Source: Hyphomonadaceae bacterium UBA2389 | GTDB taxonomy: Bacteria; Pseudomonadota; Alphaproteobacteria; Caulobacterales; Aquidulcibacteraceae | Direction of reading: 5' to 3' | Assembly: GCA_002343395.1 (NCBI GenBank) | Contig: DDSN01000057.1 | Coordinates: 1-17,383 of the forward strand | Length of the DNA stretch: 17,383 nucleotides | Made by a program: the position numbers and the translations under genes | Notes under the pieces: model-generated | Database searches by the model: none | What the model was told of the DNA's origin: nothing | Seen by the model: only the letters and a program-made list of their open reading frames with translations | In this document: piece by piece, positions 1 to 6,757 of the stretch | How positions within the stretch are numbered: the first letter of the stretch is position 1 | Layout of the letters: every line of letters starts with the position of its first letter

Positions 1-459
1 ACCGTGCAGAGCGTCACCGACGACATCGAGAACTTCCGTTTCAATGTCGCGGTGGCCAAGGGCTATGAGCTGGTCAACGCCATCGCCAAGCTGAAGAGCG
101 ATGATGAGGCCTCCGCGTTCGCGCGCGGCGAAGCGCTGCGCATTCTCATACAACTGATCGCGCCGTTCATGCCGCACCTGGCGGAAGAGTGCTGGGAGAA
201 GCTGGGCATGGCGGGCTTCGTCGCCACCGCGCCCTGGCCGGTCGCTGACCCCGCGCTGGCGGCGCGCACCACCGTCACCCTGCCGATCCAGGTCAATGGC
301 AAGCGCCGCGGCGAAATCGAGGCGCCGGTGGGCGCTCCCGAGGCGGACGTGCGCGCGCTGGCGCTCGCCCATCCGGCGATCGCGCAGTTCCTGGCTGGGC
401 AAACCATCCGCAAGGTGATTGTCGTCACCGACCGAATAGTGAATATCGTCGCCGGTTAG
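1..459 (+). CDS. leuS: Leucyl-tRNA synthetase, C-terminal part (5' end outside window)
   Basis: This is the last 152 codons of a class I leucyl-tRNA synthetase, which charges tRNA-Leu with leucine in the cytoplasm. The reading frame is open from base 1, so the catalytic and editing domains lie upstream. The visible part is the helical anticodon-binding domain (a run ending in LIAPFMPHLAEECW, about residues 50-64 of the fragment) followed by the small C-terminal domain with the family-typical IQVNGKRRGEI segment. It ends at TAG 457-459. The Shine-Dalgarno of lptE (AGGAGG, 458-463) overlaps this stop codon, so the two genes are probably co-transcribed and translationally linked. leuS-lptE-holA is a common gene order in proteobacteria. 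Identity is confident from the NGKxRG-containing tail and the neighbours. Confidence 0.95.
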   Translation, partial: TVQSVTDDIENFRFNVAVAKGYELVNAIAKLKSDDEASAFARGEALRILIQLIAPFMPHLAEECWEKLGMAGFVATAPWPVADPALAARTTVTLPIQVNGKRRGEIEAPVGAPEADVRALALAHPAIAQFLAGQTIRKVIVVTDRIVNIVAG

Positions 460-471
460 GAGGCTTCGCCC

Positions 472-963
472 ATGCGCGTGCTGATCGCCAGTTTGACCCT
501 GCTCCTCGCCGCGTGCGGCTTCCAGCCGATGTACGCGCCGACGAACGGAGGGCCCGCCATCGGGCCGGTGCAGGTTTCCGAAATCGAGGGCAAGGCCGGG
601 CACGTGCTGCGCACCGAGCTGACGCGCATCCTGGCCGCCGAAAACAACGGCGCGGCGCCCTCCACGTTGGTGATCGAGTTGAGCGAGCAAGTGGTGCAAT
701 TCGGCATCCGCCGCGACGAATCCTCGACGCGCGCGGAAATCCGACTGACCGCCAACTACCTGTTCACGCCGCCGAACGCGGGCCCGGAAATGCGCGGCGC
801 GCTGACCAGCATCGCCAGCTATGACATCCCGCCCGCCGCGTTCGGCGAAATCGCCGCGCAGGACGACGCGCGCGAGCGCGCCGCCGAAACGCTGGCGCAA
901 CGCTTCCGCTCCGAACTGGCGCTGCGCATGGCGCAAGCGCGCGCGGGCAGCGCCGCGCGGTGA
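472..963 (+). CDS. lptE: LPS-assembly lipoprotein LptE
   Basis: This 163-residue outer-membrane lipoprotein plugs the LptD beta-barrel and helps insert lipopolysaccharide into the outer leaflet. The N-terminus is a short lipoprotein signal with lipobox LAAC (Cys15), followed by GFQPMY, a wording typical of alphaproteobacterial LptE. The rest fits the small alpha/beta sandwich of the family (middle part contains VVQFGIRRDESSTRAEI, then a C-terminal helix rich in Arg and Ala). Start ATG 472 lies 8 bases after an AGGAGG that overlaps the leuS stop. The last codon overlaps the holA start in a GTGA arrangement, so lptE and holA are coupled. Overall sequence conservation in LptE is low, and the call rests on the lipobox context, length and the leuS/holA neighbours. 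Confidence 0.9.
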   Translation: MRVLIASLTLLLAACGFQPMYAPTNGGPAIGPVQVSEIEGKAGHVLRTELTRILAAENNGAAPSTLVIELSEQVVQFGIRRDESSTRAEIRLTANYLFTPPNAGPEMRGALTSIASYDIPPAAFGEIAAQDDARERAAETLAQRFRSELALRMAQARAGSAAR

Positions 964-1985
964 CGAAAATCGCCGGCGCCGCGATCCGGCGCTTTTTGGA
1001 CAAGCCGGACAAAGCCGTGCGCGCGGTGCTGCTGCACGGACCCAACGAAAGCTTCATCCACGAAGCCGCGCAGATCTTGGCCGCGTGGGCGCTGGGCAAG
1101 TCCGACGATCCCTACGCGATCACCAAACTCGGCGAGGATGAAATCAAGCGCGACGGCGCGCGGCTGGCCGACGCACTCGCGGCGCAATCGCTGCTTGGCG
1201 GACCGACGATCGTGTGGGCGCGCATTTCCGGCAAAAGCGCCGACAGCGCGATCGCGGACGCGCTGGACGCAATCGAACGCGGCGACGCCAGCGGCTATCT
1301 GATCGTGGAGGCCAGCGACCTCGGATCGAAAGCTGAGCTTGTGAAGGCGTTCGACGCCGCCAAGCACGCCGCGGCGATCGCCTTCTATGAGGAAACCGAA
1401 GCCGAGCGCGCGCAGTATGCGCGCGCACACGCCAAGGAAGCTGGCATCGCCTTCGATCGCGATGCGGAGGAGCTTTTTCTGGCCGGGCTGCCCGCCGATC
1501 GCGGCCTCGCCAAGCAGGAGATCGACAAGCTGGGCCTTTATGCGCACGGCCTGGGGCGCGCCGTGAACGCGGCCGATCTCGCGGCGCTGATGGCGAACGA
1601 AAACGAAGGCGCGCTCGACGCCGCCAGCCTCGCCGCCGCGCAGGGCCGGGCCGCAATCGCCGTGGAAGCGCTGGCGCGCATAGACGGCCTCTCCGGCGTA
1701 TCGGCCTTGCGCGCGCTTCTGCGCCGCCTGCATCAATTGCGCGACGCGCGCGCACTGATCGATGGCGGCATGAGCGCAAGCGACGCGGTGGGCAAGCTGC
1801 GCCCGCCCGTGTTCTGGAAAGAGCGCGACGCCGTCGCCGCGCAAGCGCGGCTGTGGACGGCGAAGAAGCTCAACGCCGCGTATGACGTGCTCTGGGCCGC
1901 GGAGCTCAAATCCAAAACCGCCGGCGCGCCGCAGGACCTCATCGCGGCTGACGCTTTTCGCGCTGTGGCGCACCTGGTGGGATGA
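960..1985 (+). CDS. holA: DNA polymerase III subunit delta
   Basis: This 341-residue delta subunit is the wrench of the clamp loader: it opens the beta sliding clamp at primer-template junctions. The length matches the usual family size of about 340. The N-terminal domain begins with the family-like LLHGPNESFIHEAAQIL (about residues 23-39), an AAA-like fold that has no functional P-loop in this subunit. The segment ADRGLAKQEIDKLGLYA (about 180-196) matches the conserved middle region, and the C-terminal collar domain contains LRALLRRLHQLRDAR. The start is GTG 960, which overlaps the lptE TGA (GTGA, 960-963). No better ATG is available without losing the N-terminal strand. It is the last gene of the leuS-lptE-holA row. 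Confidence 0.93.
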   Translation: MTKIAGAAIRRFLDKPDKAVRAVLLHGPNESFIHEAAQILAAWALGKSDDPYAITKLGEDEIKRDGARLADALAAQSLLGGPTIVWARISGKSADSAIADALDAIERGDASGYLIVEASDLGSKAELVKAFDAAKHAAAIAFYEETEAERAQYARAHAKEAGIAFDRDAEELFLAGLPADRGLAKQEIDKLGLYAHGLGRAVNAADLAALMANENEGALDAASLAAAQGRAAIAVEALARIDGLSGVSALRALLRRLHQLRDARALIDGGMSASDAVGKLRPPVFWKERDAVAAQARLWTAKKLNAAYDVLWAAELKSKTAGAPQDLIAADAFRAVAHLVG

Positions 1986-2018
1986 CGGTTTAGGCCATTT
2001 GACTGGCGACATGCTCCC

Positions 2019-2036
2019 CCGTGACGTCCGTCACGG
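2019..2036. promoter_or_regulatory. Perfect palindrome with CRP/FNR-like GTGA-N6-TCAC core
   Basis: CCGTGACG-TC-CGTCACGG is an 18-base dyad with 8-base arms, 34 bases after the holA stop and 66 bases before the 30-codon gene. Its core is GTGA, six bases, TCAC, the spacing used by CRP/FNR-family regulators. A possible -10 element, CATAAG (2055-2060), would put the dyad centre near -40, a common activator position. No convincing -35 is present, which would suit activator dependence. Alternatively, the RNA could fold with a 4-base loop as a weak 3' hairpin for the holA transcript, though no T-run follows. The dyad is seen directly; its role is inferred. Confidence 0.4.
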
Positions 2037-2101
2037 CGGCGCGAAGGCGCGCGCCATAAGCTCTCCTCATCGAAGCCAACCACCCAAGAGGAGCAACCGC
2101 C

Positions 2102-2194
2102 ATGACCAAGTTTTTCGCCCTGATCGCCGCGTGCGCCGTGTTCGCCCCGGTCGCGTTCGCCACGCTGAACCAAGCCGCCCAGATCGTCGCTTAG
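2102..2194 (+). CDS. 30-residue exported peptide precursor, function unknown
   Basis: This is a very short gene with strong start signals: AAGAGGAG (2086-2093) lies 8 bases before ATG 2102, and the frame ends at TAG 2192-2194. The product starts MTK, has a hydrophobic core FFALIAACAVFAPVAFA, and ends TLNQAAQIVA. It reads as a Sec signal peptide with an SPase I site after AFA (residues 19-21), which would leave a mature piece of about ten residues. Without cleavage it would be a single-pass membrane peptide. The Cys (residue 11) is not in a clear lipobox. It stands alone between holA and a convergent yceI-like gene, with a palindrome upstream and two hairpins downstream, so it probably forms its own transcription unit. 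I do not recognise a family. The start region, codon choice and export signal make it more likely real than chance. Confidence 0.6.
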   Translation: MTKFFALIAACAVFAPVAFATLNQAAQIVA

Positions 2195-2215
2195 GCCCGC
2201 AAACAAGCGACGTAC

Positions 2216-2251
2216 GGCGGGCGCGGCGAGGTTCGCCTCGAAGCGTCCGCC
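2216..2251 (+). terminator. Long hairpin with UUCG tetraloop behind the 30-codon gene
   Basis: The RNA would fold as a 9-pair outer stem (2216-2224 with 2243-2251, one G-U pair), a GG/AA internal loop, and a 5-pair inner stem CGAGG/CCTCG closed by a TTCG tetraloop (2232-2235). UUCG-capped C-G stems are exceptionally stable. No T-run follows, so it is either a 3'-end stabiliser/processing barrier or a Rho-independent-like terminator lacking a U tract. It begins 21 bases after the micro-gene stop. Confidence 0.5.
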
Positions 2252-2262
2252 ACCCACCTAGA

Positions 2263-2292
2263 GCGCGCGAGGGTTGCTCCCCCCTCGCGCGC
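2263..2292. terminator. GC-rich inverted repeat between convergent genes
   Basis: An 11-base perfect inverted repeat, GCGCGCGAGGG / CCCTCGCGCGC (2263-2273 and 2282-2292), has an 8-base loop. It sits between the end of the 30-codon gene and the stop codon of the convergent YceI-like gene at 2299. It would form a hairpin in transcripts from either side, which fits a shared terminator, but neither strand shows a clear U tract. Confidence 0.5.
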
Positions 2293-2298
2293 GCGCTG

Positions 2299-2961
2299 TT
2301 ACGGCGCCGCCGCCATCGGCGGCCCCGTGAACTCGGTCTCGATCACGATCTCCACCGCATCGCCCACGCCCATGGTGGAGCCCTCGGGCGGCACGCCGTA
2401 GGCGATGCCGAACTCGGAGCGCCGCAAGCTGCCGCGCGCGGAAAAACCGATGCGTCCGTTGGGGTCCATCGGATGGCCCGCGTACCCGCCATTGAACGTG
2501 ACATCGAGCGTCACGGGCTTGGTGACGCCGTGCAGCGTCAGATCGCCGGTCACGCGCGCTGTATTGGCGCCGGTGGGCTCAACCGCGGTTGAGCGAAACG
2601 TCATGGTAGGAAATTGCGCCGCGTCGAACCAATGCGGCCCCAGCATCTCGGCGACAAACCCCTCCGGCGGCGCGGGCAATGTGAGCGAGGCCACGTCGAC
2701 GCTCGCTTCCAAACGCATCGCGCTGGGATTGGCCGGATCGAACTGAAGCGTCGCGTCAAAATCCGTGAAGCGCCCTGTGTACATCGAAAACCCGATGTGA
2801 TTGACGCGAAAGGTCAGATCGGCGTGCGATCGATCAAGGCGGTAGGCGCCGGCCGGCGCGTCGCTCGCCACCGGCGCACTTTGCGCCGGCGGTTGCGGCG
2901 CTGGCGTGCAGGCTGCGAGAGTCAATGTCCCCACAAGGACGCTTCGTAACAAACGCACCAC
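2299..2961 (-). CDS. YceI-family periplasmic lipoprotein
   Basis: This 220-residue protein has a lipoprotein signal (lipobox LAAC, Cys18) followed by a Pro/Ala-rich linker and a YceI domain. YceI proteins have a lipocalin-like beta barrel that binds a long isoprenoid (polyprenyl) chain in the periplasm. The family pattern is plain: YRLDRSHADLTFRVNHIGFS (about residues 41-60), TGRFTDFDATLQFDP, PTMTFRSTAVE, VTGDLTLHGVTKPVTLDVTF and FSARGSLRRSEFGI. The start is probably GTG 2961 or the next GTG at 2958; GGGAGA precedes them at usual spacing. The gene converges with the 30-codon gene and diverges from the gamma-glutamyltransferase gene. Most YceI proteins are soluble and periplasmic; here the lipobox suggests membrane anchoring. 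The exact ligand cannot be read from the sequence. Confidence 0.9.
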   Translation of the reverse strand: MVRLLRSVLVGTLTLAACTPAPQPPAQSAPVASDAPAGAYRLDRSHADLTFRVNHIGFSMYTGRFTDFDATLQFDPANPSAMRLEASVDVASLTLPAPPEGFVAEMLGPHWFDAAQFPTMTFRSTAVEPTGANTARVTGDLTLHGVTKPVTLDVTFNGGYAGHPMDPNGRIGFSARGSLRRSEFGIAYGVPPEGSTMGVGDAVEIVIETEFTGPPMAAAP

Positions 2962-3040
2962 GTAAGTCTCCCTCTCGCCGCTCCGACCGCCCCACGTCGC
3001 CTCTTACCGCGCGCTCGCCCCGCGGTCACGGCGAACATGC

Positions 3041-3068
3041 TTGCGAAACCGTGGGCGCCGGCGATAGT
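3041..3068 (+). promoter_or_regulatory. Possible promoter of the GGT-family gene
   Basis: TTGCGA (3041-3046) and GATAGT (3063-3068) are 16 bases apart, 25 bases before the ATG at 3093. The arrangement is plausible for a housekeeping sigma factor but rests only on consensus resemblance. Confidence 0.3.
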
Positions 3069-3092
3069 GCGCTTTAGTGGCGGAGGCGCGAC

Positions 3093-4940
3093 ATGAAACG
3101 CTGGGTGCGAGCAATGGTGTTTGGAGCGCTGGCGCTGGCCGACGCGAGCGCCAGCGCGCAGGACGCCGCGCCGCGCGATCCGAACTTCGGCCGCGGCGAA
3201 CGGGTGTCGGGCGAGACCTTTGCAACACGCTCGCCTGTGATCGCACCGCACGGAGCGGCCGCGACTGCGCACCCACTGGCGACGCAAACGGCGATAGATG
3301 TGCTGCTCGGCGGCGGCAGCGCGATCGATGCGGCGATCGCGGCGAACGCGATGCTGGGTTTGGTCGAACCCACCGGCAACGGCATTGGCGGCGATATTTT
3401 CGTGATCGTTTGGGATCCGCGCACGCAGCGCCTCCATGGCTACAATGGCTCGGGCCGCACGCCACGCGGCATGTCGCTGGCGCAAATGCGCCGCGAAGCG
3501 CGCCGTCGCGGCAATCCCAACGCCGTGCCAAGCTTTGGCGCGGCCAGCGTCAGCGTGCCGGGCACGGTCGATGGTTGGTTCGCGTTGCATGAACGCTTCG
3601 GCCGCAAACCGATGGCGGAGCTGCTCGCGCCCGCGATCCGCTACGCGCGCGAAGGCGCGCCGATCCCGCAAACGATTGCGATGTATTGGGCGAACAATCG
3701 GCGGCGATTGGAAGCGGAGTTCGCGGCAGGACGACTGGAAGAAATTCAAAACGCCCGCGACACCTACTTCCGTGACGTGATTTCACCGCAGCGAAATGCC
3801 GTGCATCCAGACGGTCGTGAACGCGGCTATCCTCGCAGTGACTTTGTCGGTCTCATGCCCAACGGCCACTCTTTATTCGCCAATCCCGATCTCGCCAACA
3901 CGCTTGAGCTGATCGCCCGCGACGGCCGCGACGCATACTATCGCGGCCCAGTCGCGCGCACGATCGACGCCTACATGCGCCGCATCGGCGGCTGGTTGCG
4001 GTACGAGGACTTGGCCGCGCACCAAGGTGAGTGGGTCGATCCGGTGTGCGCGCCCTATCGTGAGGTGGAAGTGTGCGAGCTGCCGCCGAACAGCCAGGGC
4101 GTCGTCGCGCTGCAAACGCTGCGCATCCTTGAGGGCTACAATCTGCGCGATATGGGCTTTCTCTCAGCGAATTCGTTGCACACGCAGATCGAAGCCACAC
4201 GCCTCGCCTTCGCGGACCGCGCACACTTCTACGGCGACCCGGCCTTCACGCATTTCGATACGCGCCAGCTGCTGACCGACGAATACACGGCGCAGCGGCG
4301 GGCGATGATTTCACCAGATCGCGCCATGCCCCCGCCGCCGCACGCGGAGCTGCGCATCGATGGCGACACCACCTATCTGACCACCGCCGATTCCGACGGC
4401 ATGATGGTGTCGCTGATCCAATCTAACTATCGCGGCATGGGCTCGGGCCTCGTACCCGATGGCCTCGGCTTCATGCTGCAGGATCGCGCGGAGCTATTCT
4501 CGCTGCAAAGCGGCCATCCCAACGTCTATGCGCCGGGCCGCCGCCCATTCCAGACCATCATCCCCGCCTTCGCGCTGCGCAACGGCCAGCCCTGGCTCGC
4601 CTTCGGCGTGATGGGCGGCGACATGCAGCCGCAAGGCCACGTGCAGATCATCGTCAACCTCGTCGATTACGGCCTGGACTTGCAGGCGGCGGGCGATGCC
4701 GCGCGTTATCGCTTTTATGGCGGCGCCGAGCCGACAGGCGATGAACCCGATGGTGTCGGCTTCGTTGCGATGGAGAACGGCGTGTCGCCCGAGGTGCGCG
4801 CCGAGCTTGAGCGCCGCGGGCATCGCATCCGGCCGGCGGACGGTTCGTTCGGCGGCTACCAGGCGATCATGCGCAACGCCAATGGCGTGTACGAGGCGGC
4901 CACGGAAATGCGCAAGGACGGCAGCGCCGGCGGCTACTAG
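3093..4940 (+). CDS. Secreted gamma-glutamyltransferase-family protein (Ntn hydrolase)
   Basis: This 615-residue precursor belongs to the gamma-glutamyltranspeptidase family, whose members self-cleave into two subunits and hydrolyse or transfer gamma-glutamyl (or related acyl) groups. A Sec signal runs to about residue 22 (SASA before QDAA). Visible landmarks are GGGSAIDAAIAANAMLGLVE (73-92), TGNGIGGDIF (94-103), NGSGRTPRG (119-127, with the likely substrate-carboxylate Arg122), and DTTYLTTADSDG. In that last motif Thr426 is the probable nucleophile, exposed by cleavage after Asp425. GMGSGLVPDGLGFML and RRPFQTIIPAF follow in the small subunit. The NGSGR form resembles the YwrD/acylase-like branch rather than classical glutathione GGT, so the substrate is uncertain. 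ATG 3093 has GGAGG (3082-3086) 6 bases upstream. The gene ends at TAG 4938-4940, immediately touching the convergent hemW stop. Confidence 0.88.
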   Translation: MKRWVRAMVFGALALADASASAQDAAPRDPNFGRGERVSGETFATRSPVIAPHGAAATAHPLATQTAIDVLLGGGSAIDAAIAANAMLGLVEPTGNGIGGDIFVIVWDPRTQRLHGYNGSGRTPRGMSLAQMRREARRRGNPNAVPSFGAASVSVPGTVDGWFALHERFGRKPMAELLAPAIRYAREGAPIPQTIAMYWANNRRRLEAEFAAGRLEEIQNARDTYFRDVISPQRNAVHPDGRERGYPRSDFVGLMPNGHSLFANPDLANTLELIARDGRDAYYRGPVARTIDAYMRRIGGWLRYEDLAAHQGEWVDPVCAPYREVEVCELPPNSQGVVALQTLRILEGYNLRDMGFLSANSLHTQIEATRLAFADRAHFYGDPAFTHFDTRQLLTDEYTAQRRAMISPDRAMPPPPHAELRIDGDTTYLTTADSDGMMVSLIQSNYRGMGSGLVPDGLGFMLQDRAELFSLQSGHPNVYAPGRRPFQTIIPAFALRNGQPWLAFGVMGGDMQPQGHVQIIVNLVDYGLDLQAAGDAARYRFYGGAEPTGDEPDGVGFVAMENGVSPEVRAELERRGHRIRPADGSFGGYQAIMRNANGVYEAATEMRKDGSAGGY

Positions 4941-6074
4941 TTACGACGCGAGTTCCGCCGCGACGGCGTTGGCCAGGAGCCGGCCCTTCGCGCTCAGGCG
5001 AATACGAGCGCCATCGTCGAGGATGAGCGCCTCCCGCGCCAGCCACCCACGCGCCGCCGCATTGAGGGGCCGCCCCCGCAGCGCCTCTACACGAGCGACG
5101 TCAAATCCTTCGTCTATGCGCAACCCCATCAGCAGTGCTTCATCGGCCTCTTGCTCCGGATTCAATCGCTCCTCGATCAACCAGCCGACGCCATGCTCGC
5201 GAACGGCGTCGATGTAGTCGCGTGGGCGCCGCTGCGCCTCGGTTGCGATGCGCGCGCCCGCATGCGTGATGCGCCCGTGCGCGCCGGGGCCGACTCCAAT
5301 CCAATTCTCGCCACGCCAATACAGCAGATTGTGGCGAGAGCGGGCAGCGGCGTCACGCGCGTGGTTTGAAATCTCATACCCCGTGAACCCGTGCGCATCG
5401 CAGATGCTCTGGGTGAGTTCGTAAAGCGCGGCGGCTTCATCGGTGCTTGGCTGACGTAGCTGCCCACGAGCGGCGCGGCGTGCGAACGCGGTGTCCGGTT
5501 CGATCGTCAGCTGATAGAGCGAAAGATGCTCAACCGGAAGCGCAAGCGCTTGTTCCAGCTCAGCGCGCCATCGCTCGGGGTTTTGAGCTTCGCGCGCATA
5601 GATCAAATCGAGAGACACACGCTTGCCGGTGCGCGCGGCGGCTGCAACCGAGGTGAACGCCGACGCCGCGTCATGGCGGCGGCCGAGCGCGCGGAGCGAT
5701 GCGTCGTCAAATGCCTGCGCGCCTATAGAAAATCTATTGACGCCGGCCGCGGCCTGCTCCGCGAACAGCGGCGCGTCCTCGGGGTTGCACTCCAGCGTGA
5801 TCTCGCACTCTGCTGACAAACCGAACGCGCGCTCCGCGCCTTCGATCAGTCGCGCGAGTTCTGCGCCGCGCAGCAACGACGGCGTGCCTCCGCCAAGGAA
5901 CAGACTCACGGCGTTTCTTTTTTCGAAGCGCGCGGCGTGTTCAGCCATGTCGGCGACGATCGCCGCGATCAGTGGCGCGGGATCGTGGTCGCGCGCGCGA
6001 AAGACGTTGAAGTCGCAATAAGGGCAGATCGTCGCGCAATACGGCCAGTGCACGTAAACGCCGAGCGCGCTCAT
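4941..6074 (-). CDS. hemW: Radical SAM heme chaperone HemW
   Basis: This 377-residue HemW-type protein (formerly called HemN-like or YggW) binds heme and delivers it to target proteins; it carries a radical-SAM [4Fe-4S] cluster. The cluster motif CATICPYC supplies Cys13, Cys17 and Cys20. The next residues are Asp-Phe where true coproporphyrinogen dehydrogenase (HemN) has an extra Cys at the second position, which favours HemW. FLGGGTPSLL (about residues 59-68) is the SAM-binding GGGTP motif. LSLYQLTIEPDTAF, GYEISNHA and LLYWRGENWIGVGPGAHG are strongly family-like. The start ATG (6074-6072) overlaps the rdgB stop in ATGA, so hemW is translated after rdgB. The 3' end abuts the GGT-family stop with no intergenic space, leaving no room for a dedicated terminator between these convergent genes. 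Confidence 0.94.
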   Translation of the reverse strand: MSALGVYVHWPYCATICPYCDFNVFRARDHDPAPLIAAIVADMAEHAARFEKRNAVSLFLGGGTPSLLRGAELARLIEGAERAFGLSAECEITLECNPEDAPLFAEQAAAGVNRFSIGAQAFDDASLRALGRRHDAASAFTSVAAAARTGKRVSLDLIYAREAQNPERWRAELEQALALPVEHLSLYQLTIEPDTAFARRAARGQLRQPSTDEAAALYELTQSICDAHGFTGYEISNHARDAAARSRHNLLYWRGENWIGVGPGAHGRITHAGARIATEAQRRPRDYIDAVREHGVGWLIEERLNPEQEADEALLMGLRIDEGFDVARVEALRGRPLNAAARGWLAREALILDDGARIRLSAKGRLLANAVAAELAS

Positions 6075-6664
6075 CGCAGCGCCGCGAGCAGTTTCTCGAA
6101 AGCGCGCGCGCGATGCGTGAGCGGCAACTTTTCGTCGTGGCTCATCTCGCCGAACGTGCGATCAAATCCCTCGGGCTGAAAAACTGGATCGTAGCCGAAC
6201 CCTTTGTCCCCCCGCGGCGGCCAAACGATGTGGCCGTGCACATCGCCCTCAAAAACGCGGACCGCGCCTTCCGGCGTCGCTAGCGCCAGCGCGCACACAA
6301 AACGCGCCGACCGATCTTGCGCGCCGACCGCCTCCAGTTCCCGCCACACGCGCTGCATCGCCAGCCCGAAGTCACGCGAAGGGCCCGCCCAGCGCGCTGA
6401 CAACACGCCGGGCGCGCTGTCCAATGCATGCACTTCGAGGCCCGAGTCGTCCGCCAGCGCCGGCAATCCCGAGCCCTCCGCCGCCGCCCTCGCTTTCAGC
6501 GCGGCATTGCCGATGAAGGTCGCCTCGGTTTCCTCCGGCTCCGGCAAGCCTAATGCCCCTGCGGAAATTGCCTCCACCCCTAGAGGCGCGAGCAACGCGG
6601 CGATCTCGCGGACCTTTCCTTGATTGTGGCTGGCGACGACGAGACGACCGGACAACAGGACCAT
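6071..6664 (-). CDS. rdgB: dITP/XTP pyrophosphatase (non-canonical purine NTP hydrolase)
   Basis: This 197-residue RdgB/HAM1-family enzyme hydrolyses dITP, dXTP and ITP to monophosphates and keeps deaminated purines out of nucleic acids. Conserved blocks are SHNQGKVREI near the N-terminus, EATFIGNAALKARAAA, LADDSGLEVHALD (acidic, metal/catalytic), GFGYDPVF and the C-terminal THRARA, which corresponds to the SHR motif of the family. I choose ATG 6664 (MVLLSGRL) because it gives the usual length and has a GGA six bases upstream; an in-frame ATG at 6688 would add eight unlikely residues. The stop overlaps the hemW start (ATGA, 6074-6071). It diverges from the DUF2975 gene across a 93-base promoter region. 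Confidence 0.95.
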   Translation of the reverse strand: MVLLSGRLVVASHNQGKVREIAALLAPLGVEAISAGALGLPEPEETEATFIGNAALKARAAAEGSGLPALADDSGLEVHALDSAPGVLSARWAGPSRDFGLAMQRVWRELEAVGAQDRSARFVCALALATPEGAVRVFEGDVHGHIVWPPRGDKGFGYDPVFQPEGFDRTFGEMSHDEKLPLTHRARAFEKLLAALR

Positions 6665-6677
6665 TGCGGTTCCATGT

Positions 6678-6706
6678 TTGACGAACACCAGAAGCGTCTA
6701 TATCGT
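6678..6706 (+). promoter_or_regulatory. Possible promoter of the DUF2975-HTH pair
   Basis: TTGACG (6678-6683), a 17-base spacer and TATCGT (6701-6706) lie upstream of the GTG start at 6758. Transcription would begin near 6713, within or beside the 12-base palindrome TTTATCAATAAA (6706-6717). That is an operator-like position, possibly for the HTH protein encoded by the second gene. Function is inferred. Confidence 0.45.
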
Positions 6707-6734
6707 TTATCAATAAATCCCTGCCAGAGTGCAA
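6706..6734 (-). promoter_or_regulatory. Possible rdgB-hemW promoter
   Basis: Read on the minus strand, TTGCAC (6734-6729) is followed after 17 bases by GATAAA (6711-6706), 42 bases from the rdgB ATG. The -10 lies inside the palindrome TTTATCAATAAA (6706-6717) and overlaps the opposing promoter. The spacing and hexamers are good, but the call is consensus-based only. Confidence 0.4.
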
Positions 6735-6757
6735 AGTCGCTCAAGGAGGAGCCTGTC

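Noticed and set aside
819..2012. A long minus-strand open frame (397 codons) opposite lptE/holA
   Set aside because: It mirrors the codon structure of lptE and holA in a GC-rich genome, gives an Arg/Ala/Gly-rich product without recognisable motifs, and lacks a ribosome site. Both plus-strand genes are clearly real.
6620..6757. A longer N-terminus for the DUF2975 protein beginning at 6620 or 6674
   Set aside because: Those codons cover the rdgB start and both promoters, while GTG 6758 has an optimally spaced AAGGAGG.
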